This document shows positions 35,339 to 45,271 of a stretch of 64,000 bases of DNA, piece by piece. The position numbers and the translations under genes are program-made. Source of the stretch: Petrosia ficiformis (Eukaryota; Porifera; Demospongiae; Haplosclerida; Petrosiidae); contig OX345642.1 in the NCBI GenBank assembly GCA_947044365.1, positions 7,518,776 to 7,582,775 on the forward strand, given 5' to 3'. Numbering within the stretch: position 1 is the stretch's first letter; each line of letters opens with the position of its first letter. The notes under the pieces are model-generated. The model did no database searches and was not told the origin of the DNA. It saw nothing but the letters and a program-made list of their open reading frames with translations.

Positions 35339-35592
35339 CTCCCAGACCAATTCATACTGGTCATATGCTTATAGAAGCACGGTATTGTGCATACCTGTTT
35401 CACGCTTTCAATTTGTTTCCAAACAGGAAACATGATCCCTGTCCCATCTGGTGACAGTGGATTATCTCCCAGACCAATTCATACTGGTCATATGCTTATA
35501 GAAGCACGGTATTGTGCATACCTGTTTCACGCTTTCAATTTGTTTCCAAACAGGAAACATGATCCCTGTCCCATCTGGTGACAGTGGATTAT
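35339..35592 (+). repeat. Two exact 127-bp direct repeats after the SET-like gene
   Basis: CTCCCAGACCAATTCATACT begins at 35339 and again at 35466; the units are essentially identical. Each contains small inverted repeats: GTTTCC/GGAAAC, GGTAT/ATACC and CTGTC/GACAG. The second unit ends 9 bp before the ribozyme-like sequence. This could be an element terminus or a recombinase site pair. Confidence 0.9.
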
Positions 35593-35601
35593 CGCTTTTT
35601 T

Positions 35602-35678
35602 GGCCTAGCGTAAGGGACGCCTCCTCGTGGTCTAGGCTGGTAACTTCTACTTGTAATGTAGAAGGCTAAAGGTCCCTT
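35602..35678 (+). ncRNA. HDV-like self-cleaving ribozyme
   Basis: The sequence folds as the nested double pseudoknot of the HDV family. P1 is 35602-35608 with 35632-35638 (7 bp, starting with a G.U wobble at the scissile end as in HDV). P2 is AAGGGAC 35612-35618 with GTCCCTT 35672-35678. P3 is GCC 35619-35621 with GGT 35629-35631, closing a 7-base loop TCCTCGT, nearly the HDV loop. P1.1 can form between C23-C24 and G39-G40 of this block. P4 is TTCTAC/GTAGAA at 35645-35663. J4/2 is GGCTAAA with the expected catalytic cytosine at 35666. Predicted cleavage is between 35601 and 35602. The family is known at the 5' ends of several retrotransposons; here no reverse transcriptase follows within the window. 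Confidence 0.85.
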
Positions 35679-36863
35679 GAAGATTTCTAAAAGAAATATA
35701 GTCAAAAACAGTTAGTTAATCTACATGTAGACTTGAAAATTATGTTCACTCTACTTACATACAATTGTAGACACACAGATGTCACAGCAAGGTTGTACGT
35801 CAGAGCTGAAGGACTGTGTGGAGCTCAGATGAAGAAAGAGTTTATCAAGTGTCATATGATCCAGGCTGTTAACAATTATTATAACTTTATTTTTTGTTCT
35901 ACACAAAACAACAATTGTACTTACATATCGATAAGGTATGCATCATAATTAATGGAGTAATGTAATTAAGAAATGTTATTTTAATTTTGTACTTCATTTA
36001 GTCATTTAAATGTTTGTAAGCTAATCATAATTATGGATTGTATCTTGTTTGTAAAGACACTATTTTTGAGTGATAAACATCTAGTATAGTGACATATCCA
36101 ATAAATGTTTTAACCAATTCTACATTTAAGTGGGAATTATGAGATGATAACATATCAAATAATCAATCAAGCTACATAGGCATGTTTAATGGGTTGAGAT
36201 GTGAATGTCTGAACACACTCTGAGTGAGCAAATGCTATTAACAACATTTTACATATGTTGAATGTAATATTACATTAAAACAGGAAGAAATGGGTGTAAC
36301 TAAAAATCCATCCGCTGTAGCTAAAACGAATCTGAACACAACAACTCAATTAACAATACTGAAAGTTGTGTCGGCTCTGTAGTTTTCTATCTGTTGCAAT
36401 GTTAATCAGTCTGTTGTACAAAACTGTAGGCGTTCACATGAGCTCCACCCTAACTTGCAACACATACATGTAAATACATACTTTCCATCAATGCCATACT
36501 AATCACAATACAAAACTATTACCCACAGAATTAGATAGAAAAAAATAGCTAGAATGGTTAGTAGAGCTATTTGGAGGTGGCTTCCTGTATCAAAACCCCA
36601 ATGATTGCAGCAAAAACCCATAAGGACATATGTCCCTTGATTTTTCCATGTTTACATTGCCATTTTTGATCACTGGGGTGCCAGGTTGATGTTTGTGGAA
36701 TACATATATGCAATGCATTCTACCATTTATCTATTTTTGAAATTAAAGAAAGAGACATATTTCAGGGACATAGATTCTATATAGATGTTACAATACACAT
36801 ATAGGGCAAGGGCAGCCACTCCCCTCTTTCAGACAGTTTTGGCGGGCTGATGGATATTGAAAT
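35679..36863. other. Non-coding AT-rich stretch after the ribozyme
   Basis: A possible exon lies at about 35770-35850 after the acceptor-like ACAATTGTAG (peptide TDVTARLYVRAEGLCGAQMK), with no recognised family and no matching donor. Otherwise nothing is seen: no RT, no repeat of note. If the ribozyme marks the 5' end of a retroelement, this is its body and it is non-autonomous. Confidence 0.5.
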
Positions 36864-36864
36864 T

Positions 36865-37965
36865 GCCTTGTTTAAACCCTCTGATCTCCTATCTGGAAGA
36901 TCTTTCAGGGTTAATGTAACCAGTTTAACTGGTTGTAACCAACCTCACCTGAGGTTGTAAAGGCAATACAGACAACGGCAGGTCTCTTACACTCACTGGT
37001 CTTGACTGACCTTACAGAGTGAAAGCAATCTCTTGATGAGATTGTAGAGACAATTGTGGTAGATCTATTGTCCCTTTATGCTCTTTGATATTTGTCATTC
37101 AGAGCAACAGCAACCATTTTAGGTTGTAAGGGACATTGTTATGGTGGTGCAGGTCAGCCATTTTGAAGTTCTTGGTATTTACAACCACCAGTGTAATAGT
37201 AGATATGTCAAGGATTGGAGTTCATCTTGGTAAGTTTTGAATAAAGTGAGGGGGATGTACTGTATGTTGTGAGAACATTTGATTGTAATCTACGTAATTG
37301 CCTTGTTTAAACCCTCTGATCTCAAGATCTTTCAGGGTTAATGTAACCAGTTTAACTGGTTGTAACATACCTCATCTGAGGTTGTAAAGGCAATACAGAG
37401 CACAGCAGGTCTCTTACACTCACTGGTCTTGATTGACCTTACAGAGTGAAAGCAATCTCTTGATGAGAATTGTAGAGGCATTGTTCCTTTATGCTCTTTG
37501 ATATTTGTCATTCAGAGCAACAGCAACCATTTTAGATTGTAAGGGACATTGTTTTGGTGGTGCATGTCAGCCATTTTAAAGTTCTTGTTTCAGTAAGTCA
37601 CATGTTTACCCACTGTAATAGGAGCTGTAATAGATATGTCAAAGAATGAAGTTCATTTTGGATAATTCTACTTAAAGTGAGGGTGATGTACTGTATGTTG
37701 TGAGAACATTTGATTATAAGCCACGTAATTGCCTTGTTTAAACCCTCTGATCTCAAGATCTTTCAGGGTTAATGTAACCAGTTTAACTGGTTGTAACATA
37801 CCTCATCTGAGGTTGTAAAGGCAATACAGAGCACAGCAGGTCTCTTACACTCACTGGTCTTGATTGACCTTACAGAGTGAAAACAATCTCTCGATGGGGA
37901 TTGTAGAGACAATTGTGGTATTGTCCCTTTAATATCTGTCATTTAGAGCGACAGTATGTTTTTTA
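36865..37965. repeat. Three tandem ~430-bp repeats with conserved hairpins
   Basis: GCCTTGTTTAAACCCTCTGA begins units at 36865, 37300 and 37731. Each has the perfect inverted repeat AACCAGTT-T-AACTGGTT (first at 36918-36934), then CCTCA..TGAGG, and later CATTCAGAGCAACAG and AGCCATTTT. The third unit is shorter. No reading frame is conserved. Confidence 0.9.
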
Positions 37966-38039
37966 GGTTTTAACCATATTTATAGATATTTTCACTGAGA
38001 TATACATGTATGCTGTGTTGTACAATATTCATAGCCAAG

Positions 38040-38132
38040 ATGCCACCAAATTATGTCTCTAGAGAAGTGAATCAACAGATGACTCACCAATATGAATATC
38101 ATTTAGAAGAAACCAGAGAAATTTTTCAACAG
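38040..38132 (+). CDS. Possible first coding exon (31 codons), gene unknown
   Basis: ATG at 38040 opens 31 codons (MPPNYVSREVNQQMTHQYEY and onward) ending in TTTCAACAG|GTGAGT, a strong donor. A CT-rich tract and TTGTAAACAG at 38387 could be the acceptor, but the continuation stops after four codons. No family is recognised, so it may be a real small gene or chance. Confidence 0.3.
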
Positions 38133-38657
38133 GTGAGTCAGCATTATTTAACCACAATTTTTTTAAACCAGTATCATAGCAATTATAGCACTTATGTTTG
38201 ACAACCACATATTATTGTTGTGAAGTATAATATTTAAATTTGAACAAACCTTTAATATACAATACACAAGTATGAATATATAATACGTATTATACTTTTT
38301 AGTGTGTGACTCCATTAGAAATAATTGTAGGGAAACATGATGTATTCATGAATGAAATGTTAACTCTCTCTCTCTTTTTGTAAACAGAAGCTGTGTTATT
38401 AGTTAGCAATACAAACAAAAGAACTAACTTACTATTATATATAATATTTGCATATTTATACCTATTTTTTTAATTCTTGTACTTTCTCACAAAGATACTC
38501 TTTTTGTTTCTAAATCTTCAATGAAACACAAAGTATAAACATGCTCGCTACATTTTCTATTGTACATGATCTAGCAATAGTGACTGGATAATAATGAAAA
38601 TTTTAAATGTCCCTGTGAAACTAAACACCCGAGTAATTAGTGACAATTGAACTCCAG
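38133..38657. other. Non-coding spacer
   Basis: AT-rich sequence between the possible exon and the left inverted arm. It holds CTCTCTCTCTTTTTGTAAACAG near 38366-38387, an acceptor-like tract, and nothing else supportable. Confidence 0.5.
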
Positions 38658-38985
38658 GTTATGGAATGTAATGTGTCAATTGATGGCAGACAACACTTGA
38701 TTCATATATTACGTGAAAATCTATGTGTTAATGTCCCCTGAGGAAACTTCACTTAACACATTATCATGTACAGAAATGGGATAGCAAAATCAATAATCCA
38801 CAAACTAGACCGGGAGGGTATCAGAAACCAATAATCAATTTTATATACATACTGTGTGTATGTTGGGTAATGGTATAATTTGAGCATTAACATGATAATT
38901 TTTATAAGTATTAATTATATTATAATATTATGTAATCATTACTATTCTATACTTGTCTTCTTTTTTTTGACCATTTACGGGGTCT
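38658..38985 (+). repeat. Left inverted arm
   Basis: Starts GTTATGGAATGTAATGTGTC and ends GACCATTTACGG. It matches the reverse complement of 41945-42265 in order, including AACACATTATCATGTACAGA, GGAGGGTATCAGAAACCAAT and ATGTTGGGTAATGGTAT, with small indels. Confidence 0.85.
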
Positions 38986-39366
38986 CTTCCTTCCTTCGCC
39001 ACCTTCTCCTTTGTCATATGTTCCTTCCTGCTTCTTCCTTTTTTTTCTTTCTCTGTACTTTTTATTGATGTTTTTCTGTGATCAAAGCAAGTGCTTAGTA
39101 ATTACTTTCCTTCCATAATGCTAATACTCATTGTTGACACTTACTCTAAAAAATACACTGTAATGATGAGAACAAAGTGTTCTTCTTGTTTTTTTATTGC
39201 AGTATTCTACGATGCATTTTTTCTTTTGTGTGTGTGATAGGTAAAATTTAAGTACAAACAGTATCATTACTTACCCAGCTGTGGTACATGTTTTTTTTAA
39301 TATTTTCCTGCATATGCACATGTTAAAATTATATGACATAACTAAAAGTAAATTTACTCTTTACCT

Positions 39367-39839
39367 CTACTTTCTCCCAACATGGTTTACAAAACTACAT
39401 GAGTAAGACAAAATGCATGAGTAAGACAAAATTACAACATAAATTAGGTTTTCATACACTGTTGTCTGTTGCCCTCTCACTACACTCCCTTCCAATGCAG
39501 AAAGGTTGGGCACATGTAAAGTGCTGCAAATAGAAATTAAACAGTTACTTGTGCAGTGAAAAATTGATTTATTGCATACATCGGAAGATCCAGATGAGAG
39601 TTCTTCCTGTGAAATTTAATGCATAATAATACTATAGCAATTGCTACTTGCGATACATTGATCTTATTTCCATTGCAGTGAAATGACAATAATATTACTT
39701 GAAATGAAAATATCTTACCTTCTCAATTTCTGTATCTGATTCAGTCTAATAATACAGAAGTAATTATGTATATAAAAGCACAATCTTCACTCTTTATTCA
39801 TGATGGAATGAAACTAACCTTCACTTCTTTCTCTGCCAT
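39367..39839 (-). CDS. Possible small three-exon gene (95 residues), left gene of the inverted unit
   Basis: On the minus strand ATG at 39839 opens exon 39839-39819 (MAEKEVK) with donor GTTAGT. Microexon 39745-39719 (TESDTEIEK) is flanked by TTATTAG and GTAAGA. Exon 39606-39367 follows TTTCACAG and is open for 79 codons to TAG. Phases agree at both joins. The product has an acidic start, then SSGSSDVCNKS and several cysteines. A TATA-like TATATATAAATG lies about 45 bp upstream of the ATG. No family is recognised. The right-hand gene at 41088 begins with the same five residues and has similar length. Exons of 21 and 27 bp make the model tentative. Confidence 0.4.
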
Positions 39840-40418
39840 TCTTTGTTACAACACTAAATTTTGCAGGAAGTGCTAGTGCATTTATATATAGATAATTAAT
39901 TATTGTTATTAAATAGTTGAAATATTTCCATGGAATTTTCAGTTAGATAGTCTTTATAGGTAATTAATCATTCTATGGTTTCAGCATGTCATGATAAATC
40001 ATTTTGCATCACATGTGCAGAACGTGTTTGAGCGTTATAGTTAGCAATTTTAAATCATTATTAATAACAATGGAAAGGACAATGTGTACATTAAAAAAAA
40101 TGACAAATAACGTATCAATAACAGTACATAGTATAGTCATTATTTTCTCATTAATTCTTGCCCACCATACATCGTATATACCACTTTGGAGAAAAGTACG
40201 TAGTACTCTCTTCCTACTCTTCCTTCTGTTTCTTTGATCATCAACTAAACAGTGAGAGAGGATGTCATATTATTAGTTGTGCATTAATCATAACTTCATT
40301 ATTATATATTGCACAGTAGGAAGATATTAGGCTAGACCATTCCTCCTACAAAATTTTGTGTAAGTGGAGTTATATATGTACACGTACTTTGTATTCATTA
40401 TTAGAAACTTCGGGTTCT
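39840..40418. other. Spacer between the divergent genes, left part
   Basis: AT-rich, with TATATATAAATG on the minus strand near 39893-39882. An open stretch at 40004-40237 lacks coding signs. Nothing else is supportable. Confidence 0.5.
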
Positions 40419-40557
40419 AAGCCCCTCCCTCCTATGCCCAAGGTGCTTAGCAGGCATGCCTGCATAGGCACCTCAGCCACAAGAGGGAGGGAACCCTCCA
40501 AAAATTTGCACCCCATTTACTCCACTGACATAAATAAAAACCTAAGGTTGGGGGCTT
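40419..40557. other. Nested inverted repeats, GC-rich structured block
   Basis: The outer pair is AAGCCCC (about 40419) with GGGGCTT (about 40551). Next is CCCTCCCTC (40423-40431) with GAGGGAGGG (about 40483-40491). Inside are AGGTGC (40441) with GCACCT (about 40468) and CAGGC-AT-GCCTG (40451-40462). This GC-rich hairpin stands out in AT-rich DNA. It could be a small foldback element or a structured RNA; no known family is recognised. Confidence 0.55.
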
Positions 40558-40852
40558 GTGAATTTGTAGCACAAAGTTCTGGCTTATAAACAACTACACT
40601 CTCATCATTGTTGTGGGTTTCTAAAATATAGCCTCCTGTAGGGTGTTGTGGTTCAGATAACTATATTCATTTTAGACTTATTACACCTCCAAAATTCTAG
40701 CACACAGTTAAGCAGCATATTATACATGTAAATTATTACAAACAGGTAAGTACATATGTGTATATGTCACGTGGCTGGGCATGTAAGTAAGTACAAGCGT
40801 ACATAATATAAAATACTTCTTTAATTAATTGCTTGTTACTAATAATTATTAT

Positions 40853-40931
40853 GAAGTTGAATTTCTTTGATATTGCATGTACACCTTTATGATGAAGTTG
40901 AATTTCTTTGATATTGCATGTACACCTTTAT
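40853..40931. repeat. 39-bp direct duplication
   Basis: GAAGTTGAATTTCTTTGATA to TGTACACCTTTATG occurs twice in a row. Just downstream TAAACACCT (about 40957) can pair with AGGTGTTTA (about 40990). Confidence 0.85.
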
Positions 40932-41046
40932 GGTACAGTGGTAAAGCTTCATGATTAAACACCTATAAATTCAATTTCTCTGATCATGAAGGTGTTTACT
41001 TACAGCTAAAGGATGAAAGGAAATGGAATGCAATATTTAGACAGGG

Positions 41047-41053
41047 TATAAAA
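41047..41053 (+). promoter_or_regulatory. TATA box of the 98-residue gene
   Basis: GGGTATAAAAG lies 41 bp upstream of the ATG at 41088, which leaves room for a transcription start about 10 bp before the ATG. The match to the TATA consensus is good. Confidence 0.6.
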
Positions 41054-41087
41054 GACAAGCACAGTTTGAAAGTGTTCATTTATAGTC

Positions 41088-41384
41088 ATGGCAGAAAAAG
41101 AATTACCTCAAGAAATCATAGAATTAATGAAGGAGAAGTGGAAGGAAATGAGTGATAAAGATATTAAAGAACCAGAAGCAAAAAAGCAGAGAACTGAAAC
41201 AAAGCACAGAGAAGGTACCTGTAAGAACTGCAGTTGCTATAGATGTTGCCACCACGTATGGATCTGTGGGAAATGTAAATTAGAAAAAGAAAGATTTCAT
41301 GTATGGCTAAACCAAGACAGACAAGAGAGAGAGAGGAGAGAGAGAGCAAGAGGTGGAGGTAGGAAAGGAGAGAAAAAAGACTAA
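41088..41384 (+). CDS. Small Cys/His-rich basic protein (98 residues), right gene of the inverted unit
   Basis: A single open frame from ATG 41088 to TAA 41382-41384. The N-terminal third is charged and helical (LPQEIIELMKEKWKEMSDKD). Residues about 45-65 hold CKNCSCYRCCHHVWICGKC, a dense Cys/His cluster able to bind zinc. The tail is very basic (RQERERRERARGGGRKGEKK). This is compatible with a small nucleic-acid-binding protein, but the family is not recognised. TATA box and short leader support transcription. It faces the right inverted arm, opposite to the related-looking gene at 39839. Confidence 0.6.
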   Translation: MAEKELPQEIIELMKEKWKEMSDKDIKEPEAKKQRTETKHREGTCKNCSCYRCCHHVWICGKCKLEKERFHVWLNQDRQERERRERARGGGRKGEKKD

Positions 41385-41395
41385 ATTTAAGTATT

Positions 41396-41712
41396 TTTTT
41401 ACTATACATAAACAAATATTTTACTATACATATTTTACTATACATATTTTACTATACATATTTTACTATACATATTTTACTATACATATTTTACTATACA
41501 TATTTTACTATACATATTTTACTATACATATTTTACTATACATATTTTACTATACATATTTTACTATACATATTTTACTATACATATTTTACTATACATA
41601 CTTTACTATACATATTTTACTATACATATTTTACTATACATATTTTACTATACATATTTTACTATACATATTTTACTATACATAAACAAATATTTTATTA
41701 TACATAAACAAA
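41396..41712. repeat. 14-bp minisatellite (TTTTACTATACATA)n
   Basis: About 20 copies of a 14-bp unit follow 11 bp after the stop of the 98-residue gene. A few edge units are extended by AACAAATA. Open frames through it (YFTIHILLYI) are artefacts. Confidence 0.95.
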
Positions 41713-41944
41713 TATTTTAGAATTAGTGTACTATAATTATAAAGTTAAATAATTATATTAGCTAAATAAGTTTTTAAAATAGGTTTTAACTTTTTCCTTT
41801 TTCTCTGCTTTTGTCAGTAAAATATTTTAATCTTAACATTAGTAAATTAATATGAAGCTGTTAAGCGGGAATGGGTGCATCCATTTAATAACAGGAGTAA
41901 GTGTGCATATATCACATGGCTGGGCTTTAATAGGACCTATATGC

Positions 41945-42265
41945 CCGTAAATGGTCGAAGAAGAGAAAACAACTTAGAATAATAATGTTTACATATAATA
42001 TAATTAATATTTTTCTAACTTAGTAATAAAAATTATCATGTTAATGATACCATTACCCAACATACATACAGTATGTATGTAAAACTGATTATTGGTTTCT
42101 GATACCCTCCCAATCTGGTTTGTGGATTTTTGACTTTGCTATCCCATTTCTGTACATGATAATGTGTTAACTGAAGTTTCCTGAGGTGAGATTAACACAT
42201 AGATTATCACATATTGTATGAATCAAGTGTTGTTCTCCTTCAATTAACACATTAAATTCCATAAC
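41945..42265 (-). repeat. Right inverted arm
   Basis: The reverse complement partner of 38658-38985. It ends CCATAAC at 42265, directly joined to ACAGGACACAAGG, the phase at which the 438-bp satellite begins. Confidence 0.85.
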
Positions 42266-43020
42266 AGGACACAAGGTTACGTGGCAATGGCTGGGCTTCA
42301 ATAGGAACTATATGCAAACACAACGGGAATGCACACAGTTCACACATTTATGTATATATGAATACCAAGTTGTCCGTCCATGGTTAAGTGGGGATGGCTG
42401 GGCTTTAATAGGAACTATATGCACACAGTTAAGCAGTATAATAATACATGTAAATTATAACAAAGTACACATGTAAACAGCTGATCCTTACCCTTGTTCC
42501 CTTGTTCTTGGCAATAAGAAAGAATGAAGGCTCTATAAACCTTCCATTATCCTTAAGCAAGACTGATAGATAGACAGCTAGATAGAGAGATAGATAGATA
42601 GATAGATAGAGGAACGTCAAATAAATGAATGAATAAGAATTATTATTGCATGTGACATCAATCACATCCAGATGATTATTACAAACTACACATATAACAG
42701 GACACAAGGTTACGTGGCAATGGCTGGGCTTCAATAGGAACTATATGCAAACACAACGGGAATGCACACAGTTCACACATTTATGTATATATGAATACCA
42801 AGTTGTCCGTCCATGGTTAAGTGGGGATGGCTGGGCTTTAATAGGAACTATATGCACACAGTTAAGCAGTATAATAATACATGTAAATTATAAGAAAGTA
42901 CACATGCAAACAGCTGATCCTTACCCTTGTTCCCTTGTTCTTGGCAATAAGAAAGAATGAAGGCTCTAGAAACCTTCCATTATCCTTAAGCAAGACTGAT
43001 AGATAGACAGCTAGATAGAG

Positions 43021-43059
<39 letters not shown>

Positions 43060-43469
43060 GGAACGTCAAATAAATGAATGAATAAGAATTATTATTGCAT
43101 GTGACATCAATCACATCCAGATGATTATTACAAACTACACATATAACAGGACACAAGGTTACGTGGCAATGGCTGGGCTTCAATAGGAACTATATGCAAA
43201 CACAACGGGAATGCACACAGTTCACACATTTATGTATATATGAATACCAAGTTGTCCGTCCATGGTTAAGTGGGGATGGCTGGGCTTTAATAGGAACTAT
43301 ATGCACACAGTTAAGCAGTATAATAATACATGTAAATTATAACAAAGTACACATGCAAACAGCTGATCCTTACCCTTGTTCCCTTGTTCTTGGCAATAAG
43401 AAAGAATGAAGGCTCTATAAACCTTCCATTATCCTTAAGCAAGACTGATAGATAGACAGCTAGATAGAG

Positions 43470-43508
<39 letters not shown>

Positions 43509-43911
43509 GGAACGTCAAATAAATGAATGAATAAGAATTATTATTGCATGTGACATCAATCACATCCAGATGATTATTACAAACTACACATATAACAGGA
43601 CACAAGGTTACGTGGCAATGGCTGGGCTTCAATAGGAACTATATGCAAACACAACGGGAATGCACACAGTTCACACATTTATGTATATATGAATACCAAG
43701 TTGTCCGTCCATGGTTAAGTGGGGATGGCTGGGCTTTAATAGGAACTATATGCACACAGTTAAGCAGTATAATAATACATGTAAATTATAACAAAGTACA
43801 CATGCAAACAGCTGATCCTTACCCTTGTTCCCTTGTTCTTGGCAATAAGAAAGAATGAAGGCTCTATAAATTATCCTTAAGCAAGACTGATAGATAGACA
43901 GCTAGATAGAG

Positions 43912-43946
<35 letters not shown>

Positions 43947-44356
43947 GGAACGTCAAATAAATGAATGAATAAGAATTATTATTGCATGTGACATCAATCA
44001 CATCCAGATGATTATTACAAACTACACATATAACAGGACACAAGGTTACGTGGCAATGGCTGGGCTTCAATAGGAACTATATGCAAACACAACGGGAATG
44101 CACACAGTTCACACATTTATGTATATATGAATACCAAGTTGTCCGTCCATGGTTAAGTGGGGATGGCTGGGCTTTAATAGGAACTATATGCACACAGTTA
44201 AGCAGTATAATAATACATGTAAATTATAACAAAGTACACATGCAAACAGCTGATCCTTACCCTTGTTCCCTTGTTCTTGGCAATAAGAAAGAATGAAGGC
44301 TCTATAAACCTTCCATTATCCTTAAGCAAGACTGATAGATAGACAGCTAGATAGAG

Positions 44357-44395
<39 letters not shown>

Positions 44396-44798
44396 GGAAC
44401 GTCAAATAAATGAATGAATAAGAATTATTATTGCATGTGACATCAATCACATCCAGATGATTATTACAAACTACACATATAACAGGACACAAGGTTACGT
44501 GGCAATGGCTGGGCTTCAATAGGAACTATATGCAAACACAACGGGAATGCACACAGTTCACACATTTATGTATATATGAATACCAAGTTGTCCGTCCATG
44601 GTTAAGTGGGGATGGCTGGGCTTTAATAGGAACTATATGCACACAGTTAAGCAGTATAATAATACATGTAAATTATAACAAAGTACACATGCAAACAGCT
44701 GATCCTTACCCTTGTTCCCTTGTTCTTGGCAATAAGAAAGAATGAAGGCTCTATAAATTATCCTTAAGCAAGACTGATAGATAGACAGCTAGATAGAG

Positions 44799-44833
<35 letters not shown>

Positions 44834-45236
44834 GGAACGTCAAATAAATGAATGAATAAGAATTATTATTGCATGTGACATCAATCACATCCAGATGATT
44901 ATTACAAACTACACATATAACAGGACACAAGGTTACGTGGCAATGGCTGGGCTTCAATAGGAACTATATGCAAACACAACGGGAATGCACACAGTTCACA
45001 CATTTATGTATATATGAATACCAAGTTGTCCGTCCATGGTTAAGTGGGGATGGCTGGGCTTTAATAGGAACTATATGCACACAGTTAAGCAGTATAATAA
45101 TACATGTAAATTATAACAAAGTACACATGCAAACAGCTGATCCTTACCCTTGTTCCCTTGTTCTTGGCAATAAGAAAGAATGAAGGCTCTATAAATTATC
45201 CTTAAGCAAGACTGATAGATAGACAGCTAGATAGAG

Positions 45237-45271
<35 letters not shown>

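Larger units (their letters stand above)
28670..35592 (+). mobile_element. Tyrosine-recombinase/SET two-gene element, copy A (right end uncertain)
   Basis: From ACATAACATCTTCACGC at 28670 onward the sequence is about 99% identical to 58562-64000, while the upstream flanks differ (39-bp minisatellite here, TTTAGGG repeat there). That marks 28670 as a true left end. It holds two spliced genes in the same direction: a tyrosine recombinase and a SET-like protein. No reverse transcriptase, transposase of DDE type or terminal inverted repeat is seen, so a Crypton-like mode (recombination of a circular DNA) is the closest known model. The right end is set at the end of the 127-bp repeats but cannot be checked, because copy B leaves the window. 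Confidence 0.8.
38658..42265. mobile_element. 3.6-kb unit with ~330-bp inverted terminal arms and two small divergent genes
   Basis: The left arm (38658-38985) is the diverged reverse complement of the right arm (41945-42265). Between them two small genes with similar starts (both MAEKE) and similar TATA-like leaders point outward toward the arms. No transposase is recognised. It could be a non-autonomous DNA element, or an old inverted duplication of one gene with its flank. Target-site duplications were not identified. Confidence 0.6.

Noticed and set aside
35387..35581. 64-codon frame across the 127-bp repeats
   Set aside because: It repeats the same peptide twice because the DNA is duplicated, and it has no other coding sign.
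28670..35592. Copy A as a DIRS- or Ngaro-type retrotransposon
   Set aside because: Those carry reverse transcriptase and RNase H with their tyrosine recombinase; none is found between the left end and 36.8 kb.
41353..41685. 110-codon frame of YFTIHILLYI repeats
   Set aside because: Produced entirely by the 14-bp minisatellite (three units give 42 bp, a multiple of three).
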